53,933 nucleotides of DNA from Aliihoeflea sp. 40Bstr573 (GTDB lineage: Bacteria > Pseudomonadota > Alphaproteobacteria > Rhizobiales > Rhizobiaceae): contig NZ_JAAAMH010000019.1 in assembly GCF_024105655.1 (NCBI RefSeq), positions 1-53,933 of the forward strand, written 5' to 3'. The position numbers were made by a program, and so were the translations under genes. The notes under the pieces are model-generated. The model had not been told where the DNA came from, ran no database searches, and worked only from the letters and a program-made list of their open reading frames with translations. How positions within the stretch are numbered: position 1 is the stretch's first letter; every line of letters begins with the position of its first letter. Positions 33,467 through 42,196 of the stretch are shown in pieces.

Positions 33467-34507
33467 ATGTCCAGCACTGTGACGATCAGAGATGTGGCGG
33501 CCGCGGCAGGCGTCGGGATTTCCACCGTGTCGCGCGTCGTCCACCGGCATCCGTCGGTGGCCCAGGAACTGCGCGAGCGCGTGGAGACGGCCATGCGCGA
33601 GCTGGGCTATGAGCCAGACGCCTCCGCGCAATCCATGCGGATGCGCGCGACGCACCAGATCGCCTGCGCCATTCGCGACAGTTCGATCCCCGAATTCGCG
33701 GCGTTCGTGCGGGCTGCAGAAGCGGTCATCCGCCAGGCAGAGTATACTCTACTTTTGACCAATATCGACGAGAGCTCCGAGCAGGAGCGGGATCTCGCCC
33801 GCATGCTCGGCCGGCGTCGTGTCGACGGTCTCATGATGACGCGTAGCGCCGATGGCGACAAGCGCGTCGACGAAGCCTTGACCAAGCTAGGCATTCCTGT
33901 CGTCTACATCGACCGCGACGCCTCGCCGATTGCCGACACGGTCGTCATCGATCACCGCCATGGCATCCGGGCGGCCGTCCATCATTTGGCTGCGCTGGGT
34001 CACAGCCGGATCGCATTTCTGACGGGACGCCCGACGATGCGTCCGGCACGCGAGCGACTATTGGCCTTTGAGGAAGCTATGGCCGAACGGGGATTGCCGA
34101 TCGATCCGCGGCTCGTGTCGGCGCAGAGCTTCTACGCGGAACAGGCATTCCAGCACGCCTCGCTCGTGCTGACGTCGGAGCCGCGCCCGTCGGCGATCAT
34201 CGCTGGGGGGATGTCGCTTCTGCCGGCGGTTCTGCGGGCTGCCCGGATGCACAATCTCCAGATCGGGAAGGATGTCTCGGTCATAGCCGGCTGCAATTCC
34301 GATCTCGCCGAACTTTCCGTGCCGCCAGTAACAGCTATACGCTGGGACGTCCCAGCATGGGGACGTATTTGCGCACAACTCCTGCTGGATCGAATCTCGG
34401 CCCCCCCTGAGAGTGCCGGGGGGCGCGAGATCATATTGCCCACCGAACTCGTCATCCGCGACTCGTGCGGATCGCTTGTCCGATATCCGGACCGCTCAAC
34501 GGGGTGA
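33467..34507 (+). CDS. LacI-family transcriptional regulator
   Basis: A 346-residue repressor-type regulator. The N-terminal HTH is VTIRDVAAAAGVGISTVSRV followed by the hinge ELGYEPDASAQSMR. The remaining ~280 residues are a periplasmic-binding-protein-like sensor domain (FLTGRPTMRPARERLLAFEE, PSAIIAGGMSLLPAVL). The ATG at 33467 follows GGGAAGAG. A longer frame reaching 33356 lies inside dctM. It is last in the catabolic operon and probably controls it through the palindrome at 24826-24839. The inducer would be the imported acid or its CoA ester. Confidence 0.9.
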   Translation: MSSTVTIRDVAAAAGVGISTVSRVVHRHPSVAQELRERVETAMRELGYEPDASAQSMRMRATHQIACAIRDSSIPEFAAFVRAAEAVIRQAEYTLLLTNIDESSEQERDLARMLGRRRVDGLMMTRSADGDKRVDEALTKLGIPVVYIDRDASPIADTVVIDHRHGIRAAVHHLAALGHSRIAFLTGRPTMRPARERLLAFEEAMAERGLPIDPRLVSAQSFYAEQAFQHASLVLTSEPRPSAIIAGGMSLLPAVLRAARMHNLQIGKDVSVIAGCNSDLAELSVPPVTAIRWDVPAWGRICAQLLLDRISAPPESAGGREIILPTELVIRDSCGSLVRYPDRSTG

Positions 34508-34597
34508 GCAGTCAGAGGCAAATCCGGGGCCGGTTGCCGACCGTCCGCTGCTGGTTTCGAGAATCGAATAGCTGCCGGGACGACCTTCCAGGCGGAA

Positions 34598-34834
34598 TTG
34601 GGCGCATTCCTCGGTCAGGCCGCATTGCAAAAGCCCCATCCAATCCGCGAGCCCGGACTGACGCCTGCCGAGGCGATATTGCTCGACATCGTTGCGGAGG
34701 GGCTCGACAACCGGGCGATCGCATTGCGGCTTGGTAAGTGCGAGAAGACGGTGCGCAACCAGCTATCCATCATTTTCCAGCAAGCTTGGCGTCCACAGCG
34801 GCGCCAAGCAATCGCCAAAAGCTTCTACCCCTAG
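34598..34834 (+). pseudogene. LuxR-type HTH fragment with frameshift
   Basis: The frame contains LTPAEAILLDIVAEGLDNRA followed by the recognition helix CEKTVRNQLSIIF, a GerE/LuxR DNA-binding domain. The expected continuation (SKLGVHSGA) appears in the next frame. The original frame then resumes with RRQAIAKS. Two small indels therefore break the domain's C-terminal helix. The N-terminal sensor part is missing. This is a decayed 3' end of a regulator gene. Confidence 0.65.
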
Positions 34835-35482
34835 ACTAGGCTTAGATGAGTGCTGGGATGGTGGCTCCGCGAATGGCTGATTCTCCACTTCCGTACGCAG
34901 AAGCAGACAGGCAGGAACCCACCCCATTGCCGAAATTGAAACATGGTCCGAACAGCATTGAGCGGAAGTCAATTTCCGTCTTGGTTTGCGCCGGATTCGG
35001 ACGGGCTCCTTTGAGCGAACTCTCAGCGGTAAGCTGCCGTTCTGGGTTGCCTGATCGGGTATGGTTTGCCTTCCCGCCTCCGCCCCCTACGGCTGACATT
35101 GCTCGATCTACTAAAATCCAGAAACAGCCGATCCGTGCGTCCATGAAGACGGCGCGGATCAGTGTGGTCGCAAATCTCGTTTGAGCTGCCTTCGACGAGC
35201 CTGTAACGCTTTTTACGGCTCCTGTGGCAACGTTTTCCCGGCCGGCGTTCCCAATCAGTCAGTGTAATCAGTTTTCCGCAAATCATCGGTTGAATGACGG
35301 CCGCATCGCGGGGATCGTTTCGAATAGGCGGTGTGCACGCGGAACGGCGCTGGTGCGTGGCAGATCGATTGGCCGGCCATTCCTTAACCAATTATTAATC
35401 AGTTTGTTTACGTCGCAAAATTCAGTCTATATTGTCGATCCCAAACAGGTAGGGGACCGGTCGTCGGTTTTTGGGGGTGTCC
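34835..35482. other. Intergenic region ahead of a LuxR response regulator
   Basis: I see no gene with support in this ~650 bp. Frames on both strands are of poor quality. The last ~80 bp are AT-rich relative to the surroundings and carry the probable promoter of the next gene. Confidence 0.45.
35404..35433 (+). promoter_or_regulatory. Sigma-70-like promoter
   Basis: A -35 box TTGTTT (35404-35409) and a -10 box TATATT (35428-35433) are separated by 18 bp, in an AT-rich island about 50 bp upstream of the response regulator start. Confidence 0.5.
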
Positions 35483-36157
35483 GTGCGTACAAGTCTATCA
35501 TTTGTCGAGCCTTACCCAATAGTCGCTCGCGGAATCATCGGATGCTTGGCTGAGATCGAGACGATCGACCTTGTCGCGAATGGTGTGACTTGTGCCGACG
35601 CGATCATGATCGCATCAAGCAAGAGTCCGGCTGTGATGATTATCGACATCGCTGCCAAGGGCGATGCATTTGCCACAATTGCGGAAATGCGTCGGCTCAA
35701 TCCTGCGGGCAAGATTCTGGTCTATACCGCCGTCACTGAAGTCGACTCGGCCGTCAAGTCGCTGGAATCTGGCGCCAATGGCTATATTTTGAAATCGGCC
35801 CCTGTGAACGAACTCGTGAGCGGCATCGCATGCGTTCTTTCCGGCGAGACATTCATCACGCCGAGTTTCGCAATGAGCGTCATCACGGCCCTTCGGGCCG
35901 CCTCCCTGCGGAAGGTCGCGTCGCGTGCCGCGCAGTTCAGTTCACGCGAAGATCAGGTCGTCAAGCTTTTGCTGCATGGCAAGACCAACAAGGAGATCGC
36001 GCTCAGTTTGGCGATCAGCGAAAAAACGGTTAAGCATTACATGACTTTGCTGATGCAAAAACTTAACGCGCGAAATCGGATTGAGGTTGTTCTCGCGGCC
36101 CAAAAGCTTGAGGCCAATGGGCTTCAGCATGCACGCACCATTCGCTGGGGGCACTAA
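35483..36157 (+). CDS. LuxR/NarL-type response regulator, orphan, atypical receiver
   Basis: 224 residues: an N-terminal receiver domain (~1-120) and a C-terminal GerE/LuxR HTH (SSREDQVVKLLLHGKTNKEI, then SEKTVKHYMTLLMQKL). The phospho-acceptor Asp is in AVMIIDIAAKGD and the conserved Lys in GYILKSAPVNEL. The first acidic pocket, usually DDH, reads EPYP, so only one acidic residue remains. This may weaken metal binding. The start is uncertain: GTG 35483 follows GGGGGTG, while TTG 35471 is four codons earlier. No histidine kinase is beside it. Confidence 0.85.
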   Translation: MRTSLSFVEPYPIVARGIIGCLAEIETIDLVANGVTCADAIMIASSKSPAVMIIDIAAKGDAFATIAEMRRLNPAGKILVYTAVTEVDSAVKSLESGANGYILKSAPVNELVSGIACVLSGETFITPSFAMSVITALRAASLRKVASRAAQFSSREDQVVKLLLHGKTNKEIALSLAISEKTVKHYMTLLMQKLNARNRIEVVLAAQKLEANGLQHARTIRWGH

Positions 36158-36206
36158 AGCCCTCCAGAATTGCGCACAATGTGTATGAATCCGCTGACCG
36201 AGCCGC

Positions 36207-36839
36207 TCATTGCCATTCGCGGCGTGCTACGTTTGTTGCCTCGACCCGGTTACGAACATTGAGTTTGCGCAGCAGTCGCGACATGTGGAACTTGACTGTC
36301 TTCTCCAGGATTCCGAGTTGGAGCGCCACCTCGCGGTTGCTCAGACCTTGAGACACCAGCTTGAGAACTTTGATCTCCTGGCTGGAGAGGACCGACAGCG
36401 CGTTGGGCCGGCTGCGGGTGTTCATGCCTGCAAATACCTTGGCGGCCAGATTTGGCGAGACGAACGTTTCCCCTTTAGCGATCCGGCGAAGCGCTTCTAC
36501 AAGTTCAGATGCGCCTATGCCCTTTAGCAAATAGCCTACAGCTCCAGCTTCCAGTGCGCTGACGATATCGTCATCTTCTTCGGACACCGTCAGCATGACC
36601 ACGCGCGTTCGGCAGCCGGCGTCGCGGATGGCGGCCGCGGCATCGATGCCGTTTCCCGGCATGGAGATGTCGAGCAGTGCTATGTCCGGTTCGAGTTCCT
36701 TGACTTTGCGCAGCGCATCCGTGCCAGTCGCGCCTTCTCCGACGACTTGAAGGTCTGGTTGCGCGTCGACGCAACTGACCACTCCAGAGCGAAACAGCGC
36801 ATGGTCATCGATGACGACGATGGAGACAGTGTCAGACAT
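36207..36839 (-). CDS. NarL/FixJ-type response regulator
   Basis: 210 residues with a canonical receiver: acidic pair in IVVIDDHALFRSG, phospho-acceptor in DIALLDISMPG, Thr in VVMLTVSEEDDD and Lys in GYLLKGIGASEL. It ends with a LuxR-type HTH (LSSQEIKVLKLVSQGLSNRE, then EKTVKFHMSRLLRKL). The ATG at 36839 overlaps the end of the histidine kinase fragment upstream by 8 bases (ATGTCTGA), so the two were one operon. With the kinase truncated, the regulator has lost its partner and perhaps its promoter. Confidence 0.9.
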   Translation of the reverse strand: MSDTVSIVVIDDHALFRSGVVSCVDAQPDLQVVGEGATGTDALRKVKELEPDIALLDISMPGNGIDAAAAIRDAGCRTRVVMLTVSEEDDDIVSALEAGAVGYLLKGIGASELVEALRRIAKGETFVSPNLAAKVFAGMNTRSRPNALSVLSSQEIKVLKLVSQGLSNREVALQLGILEKTVKFHMSRLLRKLNVRNRVEATNVARREWQ

Positions 36840-37086
36840 CACGTTTAGCTCCGCCAAGTCCAATGGACATAGTGAGTGTGGTGCCATCGACCTCGCGACA
36901 CATGTCGAGGCTACCGCCAAGTGCTTCGATCCGTTCGCGCAATCCCACCAGACCAAGGCCGCGGTCGGGTTCAGCTTGCAGCATTTGCGCCAAACGTGGC
37001 GGCCCGCCGTGGTCGCGGATAGCTATCGTAAGCCTGCGCTCTTCCAGTGCGCAGGCAACCTGAGAACGGCGGTGGAAAACTAGACC
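36832..37086 (-). pseudogene. 3' fragment of a sensor histidine kinase
   Basis: The minus-strand frame reads LTIAIRDHGGPPRLAQML and then RGLGLVGLRERIEALGGSLD, the N-G1 and G2 ATP-binding boxes of a NarX-type (HisKA_3) kinase. It ends TLTMSIGLGGAKRDV at a TGA overlapping the response regulator start. All upstream sensor and dimerisation parts are missing. The fragment stops at the left end of the IS21-family element. No matching part is found on the other side of that element. Confidence 0.8.
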
Positions 37087-37182
37087 ACGGTAGCGGCGGG
37101 ATTGTCCGGCTGCGGGCGGCGTAAAAGTCGTCCACTTTTTCCCTTTTCTGCGTGGCGTAGGGAGGGAATAGGGATCTACACC

Positions 37183-38676
37183 GTGGAATTATATCTGAAG
37201 GTTCGCGTGGCTTGCGACGGAGGCATGAGCCAGCGCGAGGCAGCAAGGCATTTCGGCATCTCGCGCGACACGGTTCGCAAGATGATGGCGTATTCGGTTC
37301 CGCCGGGCTATCGGCGGCAGGCTCCGGTTCGGCGTCCGAAGCTGGACGCGTTCATCGCGGTCATCGATCGGTGGCTTGATGCGGACCGTGCGGTCCCGCG
37401 CAAGCAGCGCCATACGGCCAAGCGGGTGTTCGACCGGCTGCGCGACGAGCACGGGTTTGCCGGCGGCTACACGATCATCAAGGACTATATGCGCAAGCGG
37501 GATCTGCGCGGCCAGGAGATGTTCGTGCCGCTGGCGCACCCGGCGGGGCACGCACAGGCCGACTTCGGGGAGGCTGTCGTTGTCATCGGCGGCGTTGAGC
37601 AGAAGGCGCACTTCTTCGTGCTCGATCTGCCGCACAGCGATGCCTGCTATGTGCGCGCCTATCCTGCGGCGGTGGCCGAAGCGTGGGTGGACGGCCATAT
37701 CCATGCGTTCGCCTTCTTCGGCGCCGTGCCGCAGTCGATTGTCTACGACAACGACCGCTGCCTGGTGGCGAAGATCCTGCCCGACGGCACGCGCAAGCGG
37801 GCAACGCTGTTCAGCGGCTTCCTGTCCCACTATCTGATCCGGGATCGTTACGGCCGCCCCGGCAAGGGCAATGACAAGGGCAGCGTCGAAGGTCTGGTCG
37901 GCTATGTGCGCCGCAACTTCATGGTGCCGATTCCGCACTTTGCATCGTGGGACGAGTTCAATCTGTGGCTCGAGGAGCAGTGCCGCAAGCGCCAGGGTGA
38001 CCGGCTGCGCGGCGAGAGCGAGACGATCGGCGAACGCTTGCTGCGCGATCTGGTGGCGATGCGCCCACTGCCGGCATCACCCTTCGATGCTTGCGACCAT
38101 GCCAGCGGTCGGGTCACTTCGCAGGCGCTGGTGCGCTACAGGACCAACGACTACTCCGTCCCGGTCGCCTACGGCCACCAGGACGTCTGGATCCGTGGCT
38201 ATGTCGGCGAGGTGGTGATTGGCTGTGGCGGGGGGATCATTGCCCGTCATCCGCGCAGCTATGAGCGCGAGGAGGTTGTCTTCGATCCACTGCATTACCT
38301 GCCGCTGATCGAGCAGAAGATCAACGCGCTCGACCAGGCGGCACCGCTACAGGGCTGGGAATTGCCGGAGGCGTTCACGACACTGCGCCGCCTCATGGAA
38401 GCACGGATGGGCAAGCAGGGCCGGCGCGCCTATGTGCAGGTGCTGCGCCTGATGGAAAGCTTCGATCTGGCCGATCTGCACGCAGCCGTGAAGCAGGCGC
38501 TGCATCTGGGCGCCATCAGCTTCGACGCCGTGAAGCACCTCGTCCTGTGCCGGGCCGAACGCAGGCCACCAAAGCTGGACCTCGACATCTATCCCTATCT
38601 GCCCAGAGCCACTGTCGAGAAGACGTCGGCCAAGGCCTATATGCGCCTGCTGGACCGTAAGGAGGAACCGGCATGA
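37183..38676 (+). CDS. istA: IS21-family transposase IstA
   Basis: The DDE transposase of the element, ~498 residues. The N-terminal HTH is SQREAARHFGISRDTVRKMM. The rve catalytic core has Asp in HAQADFGEAVVV, Asp in SIVYDNDRCLVA and Glu in GNDKGSVEGLVGYVRRNF. Homologues usually start three codons earlier as MYTVELYLKVR, but here that codon is ATC. The nearest standard start is GTG 37183, and the open frame continues upstream to 37102. It overlaps istB as ATGA. Confidence 0.92.
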   Translation: MELYLKVRVACDGGMSQREAARHFGISRDTVRKMMAYSVPPGYRRQAPVRRPKLDAFIAVIDRWLDADRAVPRKQRHTAKRVFDRLRDEHGFAGGYTIIKDYMRKRDLRGQEMFVPLAHPAGHAQADFGEAVVVIGGVEQKAHFFVLDLPHSDACYVRAYPAAVAEAWVDGHIHAFAFFGAVPQSIVYDNDRCLVAKILPDGTRKRATLFSGFLSHYLIRDRYGRPGKGNDKGSVEGLVGYVRRNFMVPIPHFASWDEFNLWLEEQCRKRQGDRLRGESETIGERLLRDLVAMRPLPASPFDACDHASGRVTSQALVRYRTNDYSVPVAYGHQDVWIRGYVGEVVIGCGGGIIARHPRSYEREEVVFDPLHYLPLIEQKINALDQAAPLQGWELPEAFTTLRRLMEARMGKQGRRAYVQVLRLMESFDLADLHAAVKQALHLGAISFDAVKHLVLCRAERRPPKLDLDIYPYLPRATVEKTSAKAYMRLLDRKEEPA

Positions 38677-39443
38677 GCAGCGATGCTCCAGAACTCCTGC
38701 TCGCCCACCACCTCAAGACCTTGAAGCTGCCGACCTTCCTGCGTGAGCACCACAAACTTGCCCGGCAATGTGCGGTCGAGGGCGTGGATCATGTCCGCTA
38801 CCTTGCCCGGCTGGTCGAGCTGGAACTGATCGATCGGGAACGGCGGATGGTCGAACGCCGCATCAAGGCGGCAAAGTTCCCCGCCGCAAAAAGCCTCGAC
38901 AGCTTCGACTTCGCCGCCATCCCGAAGCTCAACAAGATGCTGGTGCTGGAACTGGCGCGGTGCGAATGGATCGAGCGCCGCGAGAACGTCATCGCGCTCG
39001 GCCCCAGCGGCACGGGCAAGACCCACGTCGCGATCGGCCTCGGCCTGGCGGCCTGCCAGAAGGGATTGTCCGTCGGCTTCACCACAGCGGCCGCGCTCGT
39101 CAGCGAGATGATGGAGGCGCGCGACGAACGCCGTCTTCTGCGCTTCCAGAAGCAGATGGCGGGCTACAAGCTGCTCATCATCGACGAGCTGGGCTTCGTG
39201 CCGCTCTCCAAAACCGGCGCCGAGCTGTTGTTCGAGCTGATCTCGCAGCGTTACGAGCGTGGCTCCACCCTGATCACCAGCAATCTGCCCTTCGACGAAT
39301 GGACCCAAACCTTCGGTTCCGAGCGCCTCACAGGCGCACTCCTCGACCGGCTGACCCACCACGTCAGCATCCTCGAGATGAACGGCGACAGCTATCGCCT
39401 CGCGCAAAGCCGGGCACGAAAAACCCCCAACCCTCACCAATAA
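38673..39443 (+). CDS. istB: IS21-family helper ATPase IstB
   Basis: A 256-residue AAA+ ATPase that assists IstA in target selection. Walker A is GPSGTGKTHVAIGLG, Walker B is KLLIIDELGFVPLS, and the C-terminal part has TGALLDRLTHHVSILEMNGD. The ATG at 38673 overlaps the istA stop. Frame and motifs are intact, so the element may be active. Confidence 0.94.
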   Translation: MSSDAPELLLAHHLKTLKLPTFLREHHKLARQCAVEGVDHVRYLARLVELELIDRERRMVERRIKAAKFPAAKSLDSFDFAAIPKLNKMLVLELARCEWIERRENVIALGPSGTGKTHVAIGLGLAACQKGLSVGFTTAAALVSEMMEARDERRLLRFQKQMAGYKLLIIDELGFVPLSKTGAELLFELISQRYERGSTLITSNLPFDEWTQTFGSERLTGALLDRLTHHVSILEMNGDSYRLAQSRARKTPNPHQ

Positions 39444-39568
39444 GATCGCCGCTGCTGCGAGCGGAAAACTCTGGTCGGGCTACGCCCTCCCGACGTTCCC
39501 CGCTCGCAGCAGCGCCAGTGGCCTGGTTTTGCGCCGCCCAATGGCCGGTTTTTGCTCCGCCGTTGACA

Positions 39569-39888
39569 CAGCCGAGATATGCTTAAGGCCATAAGGCCCT
39601 ACTGCGAGCACACCAGCCTCCGGTCGTAGAATCGGCCCTTTGATGGCGGGGAATCGACGATGGTAACCCAAATGTCTGTAAAGGGGTCAACAGTCGCCCG
39701 TACGCTCTTAGTATCCACTTCTTTTGGACAAGCTCATCCTTGGTGACCAGCGCGCCAGGTCGCTCTACGTGCGATGGTCCTTTGGGATGACCCCGGATGG
39801 CATTGAGATGCCGATCCAGGGTCAACTTTGCGCGCCGATTGACGCCATGCATGCAAGGATCGGTGCCCGACCTTGCAGCCTAAATGCT
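39569..39888 (-). pseudogene. Region with a possible winged-helix regulator remnant
   Basis: There is no intact gene. On the minus strand a frame (39583-39852) contains RPGALVTKDELVQKKW, which resembles the recognition region of CadC/OmpR-type winged-helix domains (RPG-LVTKDEL---VW). It then runs into unrelated sequence. I take it as a short remnant of a regulator destroyed near the IS21 element. Confidence 0.25.
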
Positions 39889-40896
39889 TCAGCTTCCCCA
39901 TATCTGCTTGTAGACCCGGACCCAGTTGCCGCCCAGGATCTTCTTGATGTCCGCTTCGCTGAAATTGCGGCGAAGGAGGCCCTCCGTGAGATTGGGGAAA
40001 CCTGCGGGGGTCTCGATGCCTTCCGGATAGGTGTAGGGCGGCGGCGGATAGCTCGCAGGGCTCCAAGCTCCCGAACCGATGAGTTCGTCATACTGTTTGC
40101 GCGCCGCCGGAAGCTCGGCGATCGGGTCCTGGCCGAGGAAATAGTCGATGCCAAGCGCGACATGGTCGCTGCCAACGAGATCGACCATATAGGCGATGTG
40201 ATCGATGAAGTCGTCCATCGTGGCCTTTGGCTTCTTTGAGACGAAAGCCGGATAGCCGACTGCGCCGACCAGCCCGCCCGTACGAGCGATCGCCTGAATC
40301 TGATCGTCACGCACGTTGCGCGGAGTGTCGTGAACCGCCTTCGGATTTGCGTGCGAGATCACAACCGGTACGGTCGACGCCTCGATGGCGTCCATCGTCG
40401 TGCGATACCCGGTATGCGAGCAGTCCACAATGACTTTGGCCTTGTTCATACGCTCGATAAGCTTGACCCCGAAACGGCTCAACCCAGAATCGGTGCGCTC
40501 CTCGCAGCCGTCGCCGACGCGGTTCTTCACATTGTAGGCAAGCTGAATGATGCCCACACCCAGCGCCTTGTAGGCATCGACCAGATCGACGCTGTCCTCC
40601 AGCGGCTCGGTGCCTTGGAAGTGAAGGATGATGCCGAGCTTGCCTTCGGCTTTGGCCTTCTCGACGTCAGCGCCGCTGCGGATTAGCAACAGATCATCGC
40701 GGTCTTCGATCAATCGAAGCCAGCGGCCCAACGTGCGGAACGTGACGGCCGCGCCTTCTGAACCGCCAACGGTGGGCGCAACGGCCGTCGCACCGCCTTT
40801 TCTGTAAAGCTCGAGATGGACGGGGTCCTGCAGAAGCGGACAGACGGCATCTATGACGATGGCGTCGTTATGAAGCGAGGTGGGCTGAGTGGTCAC
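39889..40896 (-). CDS. Peptidase M19 (membrane dipeptidase) family protein with altered metal site
   Basis: A 335-residue TIM-barrel protein of the renal-dipeptidase family, which cleaves dipeptides including those with a C-terminal D-residue. Two of the conserved metal-site histidines are kept: His161 in IVDCSHTGYRT and His182 in VISHANPKAVHD. Asp251 in GIDYFLG is also kept. The N-terminal HxD ligand pair is absent (VIDAVCPLL instead of the usual IDGHND), and the bridging Glu is Gln94 in LHFQGTEPL. The protein may bind one metal, use another chemistry or be inactive. It is last in a three-gene minus-strand operon with an FAD oxidase and an amidohydrolase. Confidence 0.83.
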   Translation of the reverse strand: MTTQPTSLHNDAIVIDAVCPLLQDPVHLELYRKGGATAVAPTVGGSEGAAVTFRTLGRWLRLIEDRDDLLLIRSGADVEKAKAEGKLGIILHFQGTEPLEDSVDLVDAYKALGVGIIQLAYNVKNRVGDGCEERTDSGLSRFGVKLIERMNKAKVIVDCSHTGYRTTMDAIEASTVPVVISHANPKAVHDTPRNVRDDQIQAIARTGGLVGAVGYPAFVSKKPKATMDDFIDHIAYMVDLVGSDHVALGIDYFLGQDPIAELPAARKQYDELIGSGAWSPASYPPPPYTYPEGIETPAGFPNLTEGLLRRNFSEADIKKILGGNWVRVYKQIWGS

Positions 40897-40917
40897 GGTC
40901 GTCTCCTTCTTATGCGT

Positions 40918-42180
40918 TCAAATGAAGCGGTCGGGTCGAAACGGGCGCGCGTCGACGGGCGGGGCAGTGTCGGTGGCAAGATCCGCCACCAGCCGGCCGG
41001 TGGTGGCAGCCAGCGTCAGCCCCAGGTGGCCGTGCCCGAACGCGAAATACGCATTGGCATGGCTCGGGGATCGGCCAATGACGGGCATCGAGTCGGGCAT
41101 GGAAGGCCGAAATCCCATCCACTCCTTGCCGCCCGCATCATCGACACCGGGCAAGGCGTCCTTGCACAGGGTGACGAGCTTGCGCGCCCGGGTGAAATCC
41201 GGCAGCGCCTCGAGGCCGGCCAGTTCGACTGTCCCGCCGACCCGCAGCCCCATCGACATCGGCGTCATGACATAGCTCTGCTCTGCGACGCAGACCGGCC
41301 GCGAAAGCAGGACGCCGGGCTCGGGAAGGGTCGTGTTGTAGCCGCGCTCCGTTTCGAGCGGGACTCGGGAGCCGAGGGCCGCCGCCAGCTTCCTTGACCA
41401 GGCGCCGCCGCAGATAACGACCTCGTCGAACGCGACCGGTTCGCCCCTCGAGAGGCGGGCCGATGACGGTCGTTCGCCGGCAAAGTCAAAGCCGGTGACC
41501 TCGTCCCGCAGGAAGGCGCCGCCCCTCGCGGTGAAGTGCGAGAAGAGCCCGGTCACGATCTCGAACGGGTCGACCGTGTGCGCCCAGTCGGTAACGAAGT
41601 AGCCGCTGGCAAAACGGCTCGACAGGGCTGGCTCCAGGTCGGCGATCTGCTCGCGGTCGACCTGTTCCATGCGTACGCCATTTTCAGCGCGTAGGCGCCA
41701 TTCATAGGCGCTTGCCGCGAGTGCCTTTTCGCTCGAATAGACGAAGAGCGCGCCGTTTCGACGAACGAGATGGTCCAGTGCCGCGCCCCGCAGGAGCGGA
41801 TCGTAGTCGCTCCAGACACGTTTCATTAGCGTCGAGAGAGAGGCGGTAATCTCGTCGACGCGGGCGCGTCGGCCAGCCAAGATGAACCGCAACAGCCAGG
41901 GCGCCAGGTGGGGAAGGTGTCGCCAGCGGATAGCCAGCGGCCCAAGCGGATCAAGGAGCATGCCCGGGACTTTCAGCGGCAGGCCGGGCATGGAGATCGG
42001 TGTGATCTCGGCGGTGGCGAAGCAGCCGGCATTGCCGAACGATGTCGCAGTGCCGGCATCCTGCCTGTCGATCAAAGTGACCTTGCGACCACGCTCCTGC
42101 AGGGCGAGCGCGCAGGCGACGCCAACGATGCCGGCGCCAATGATGAGGGTATGCTTTGCGTTGCTGGCGGGACCGGTCAT
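40918..42180 (-). CDS. FAD-dependent D-amino acid dehydrogenase (DadA-like)
   Basis: A 420-residue DAO-family flavoprotein. The N-terminal dinucleotide-binding motif is TLIIGAGIVGVACALALQER, followed by VTLIDRQDAGTATSFGNAG and FATAEITPISMPGLPLKVPG, both typical of the DadA small subunit family. C-terminal blocks are EWMGFRPSMPDSMPVIGRSP and FGHGHLGLTLAATTGRLVAD. It should oxidise D-amino acids (or related secondary amines) and pass electrons to the respiratory chain. The ATG at 42180 comes 16 bp after the amidohydrolase stop. It is distinct from the DauA-like enzyme at 11.4 kb. Confidence 0.87.
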   Translation of the reverse strand: MTGPASNAKHTLIIGAGIVGVACALALQERGRKVTLIDRQDAGTATSFGNAGCFATAEITPISMPGLPLKVPGMLLDPLGPLAIRWRHLPHLAPWLLRFILAGRRARVDEITASLSTLMKRVWSDYDPLLRGAALDHLVRRNGALFVYSSEKALAASAYEWRLRAENGVRMEQVDREQIADLEPALSSRFASGYFVTDWAHTVDPFEIVTGLFSHFTARGGAFLRDEVTGFDFAGERPSSARLSRGEPVAFDEVVICGGAWSRKLAAALGSRVPLETERGYNTTLPEPGVLLSRPVCVAEQSYVMTPMSMGLRVGGTVELAGLEALPDFTRARKLVTLCKDALPGVDDAGGKEWMGFRPSMPDSMPVIGRSPSHANAYFAFGHGHLGLTLAATTGRLVADLATDTAPPVDARPFRPDRFI

Positions 42181-42196
42181 GGCAGCAGGTTCGATG

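Larger units (their letters stand above)
37103..39568 (+). mobile_element. IS21-family insertion sequence, complete
   Basis: About 2.47 kb carrying istA and istB in the usual ATGA-coupled order. The left end begins TGTCCGGCTGCGGGCGGCG. The right end, read inward, begins TGTCAACGGCGGAG. Related repeats occur near both ends (GGGCGGCGTAAAA on the left; CGGCGGAGCAAAA and GGGCGGCGCAAAA on the right), as in IS21 multiple terminal repeats. I find no target-site duplication. The sequences on the two sides do not join into one gene. Both suggest deletion or recombination after insertion. End positions are accurate to a few bases. Confidence 0.75.

Noticed and set aside
34846-35391. Open frames on both strands in the region upstream of the LuxR response regulator
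   Set aside because: Neither has a recognisable domain, a good ribosome site or natural composition.
37103-39568. Target-site duplication flanking the IS21 element
   Set aside because: The bases outside the two ends do not match over 4-8 bp, so no duplication can be claimed.
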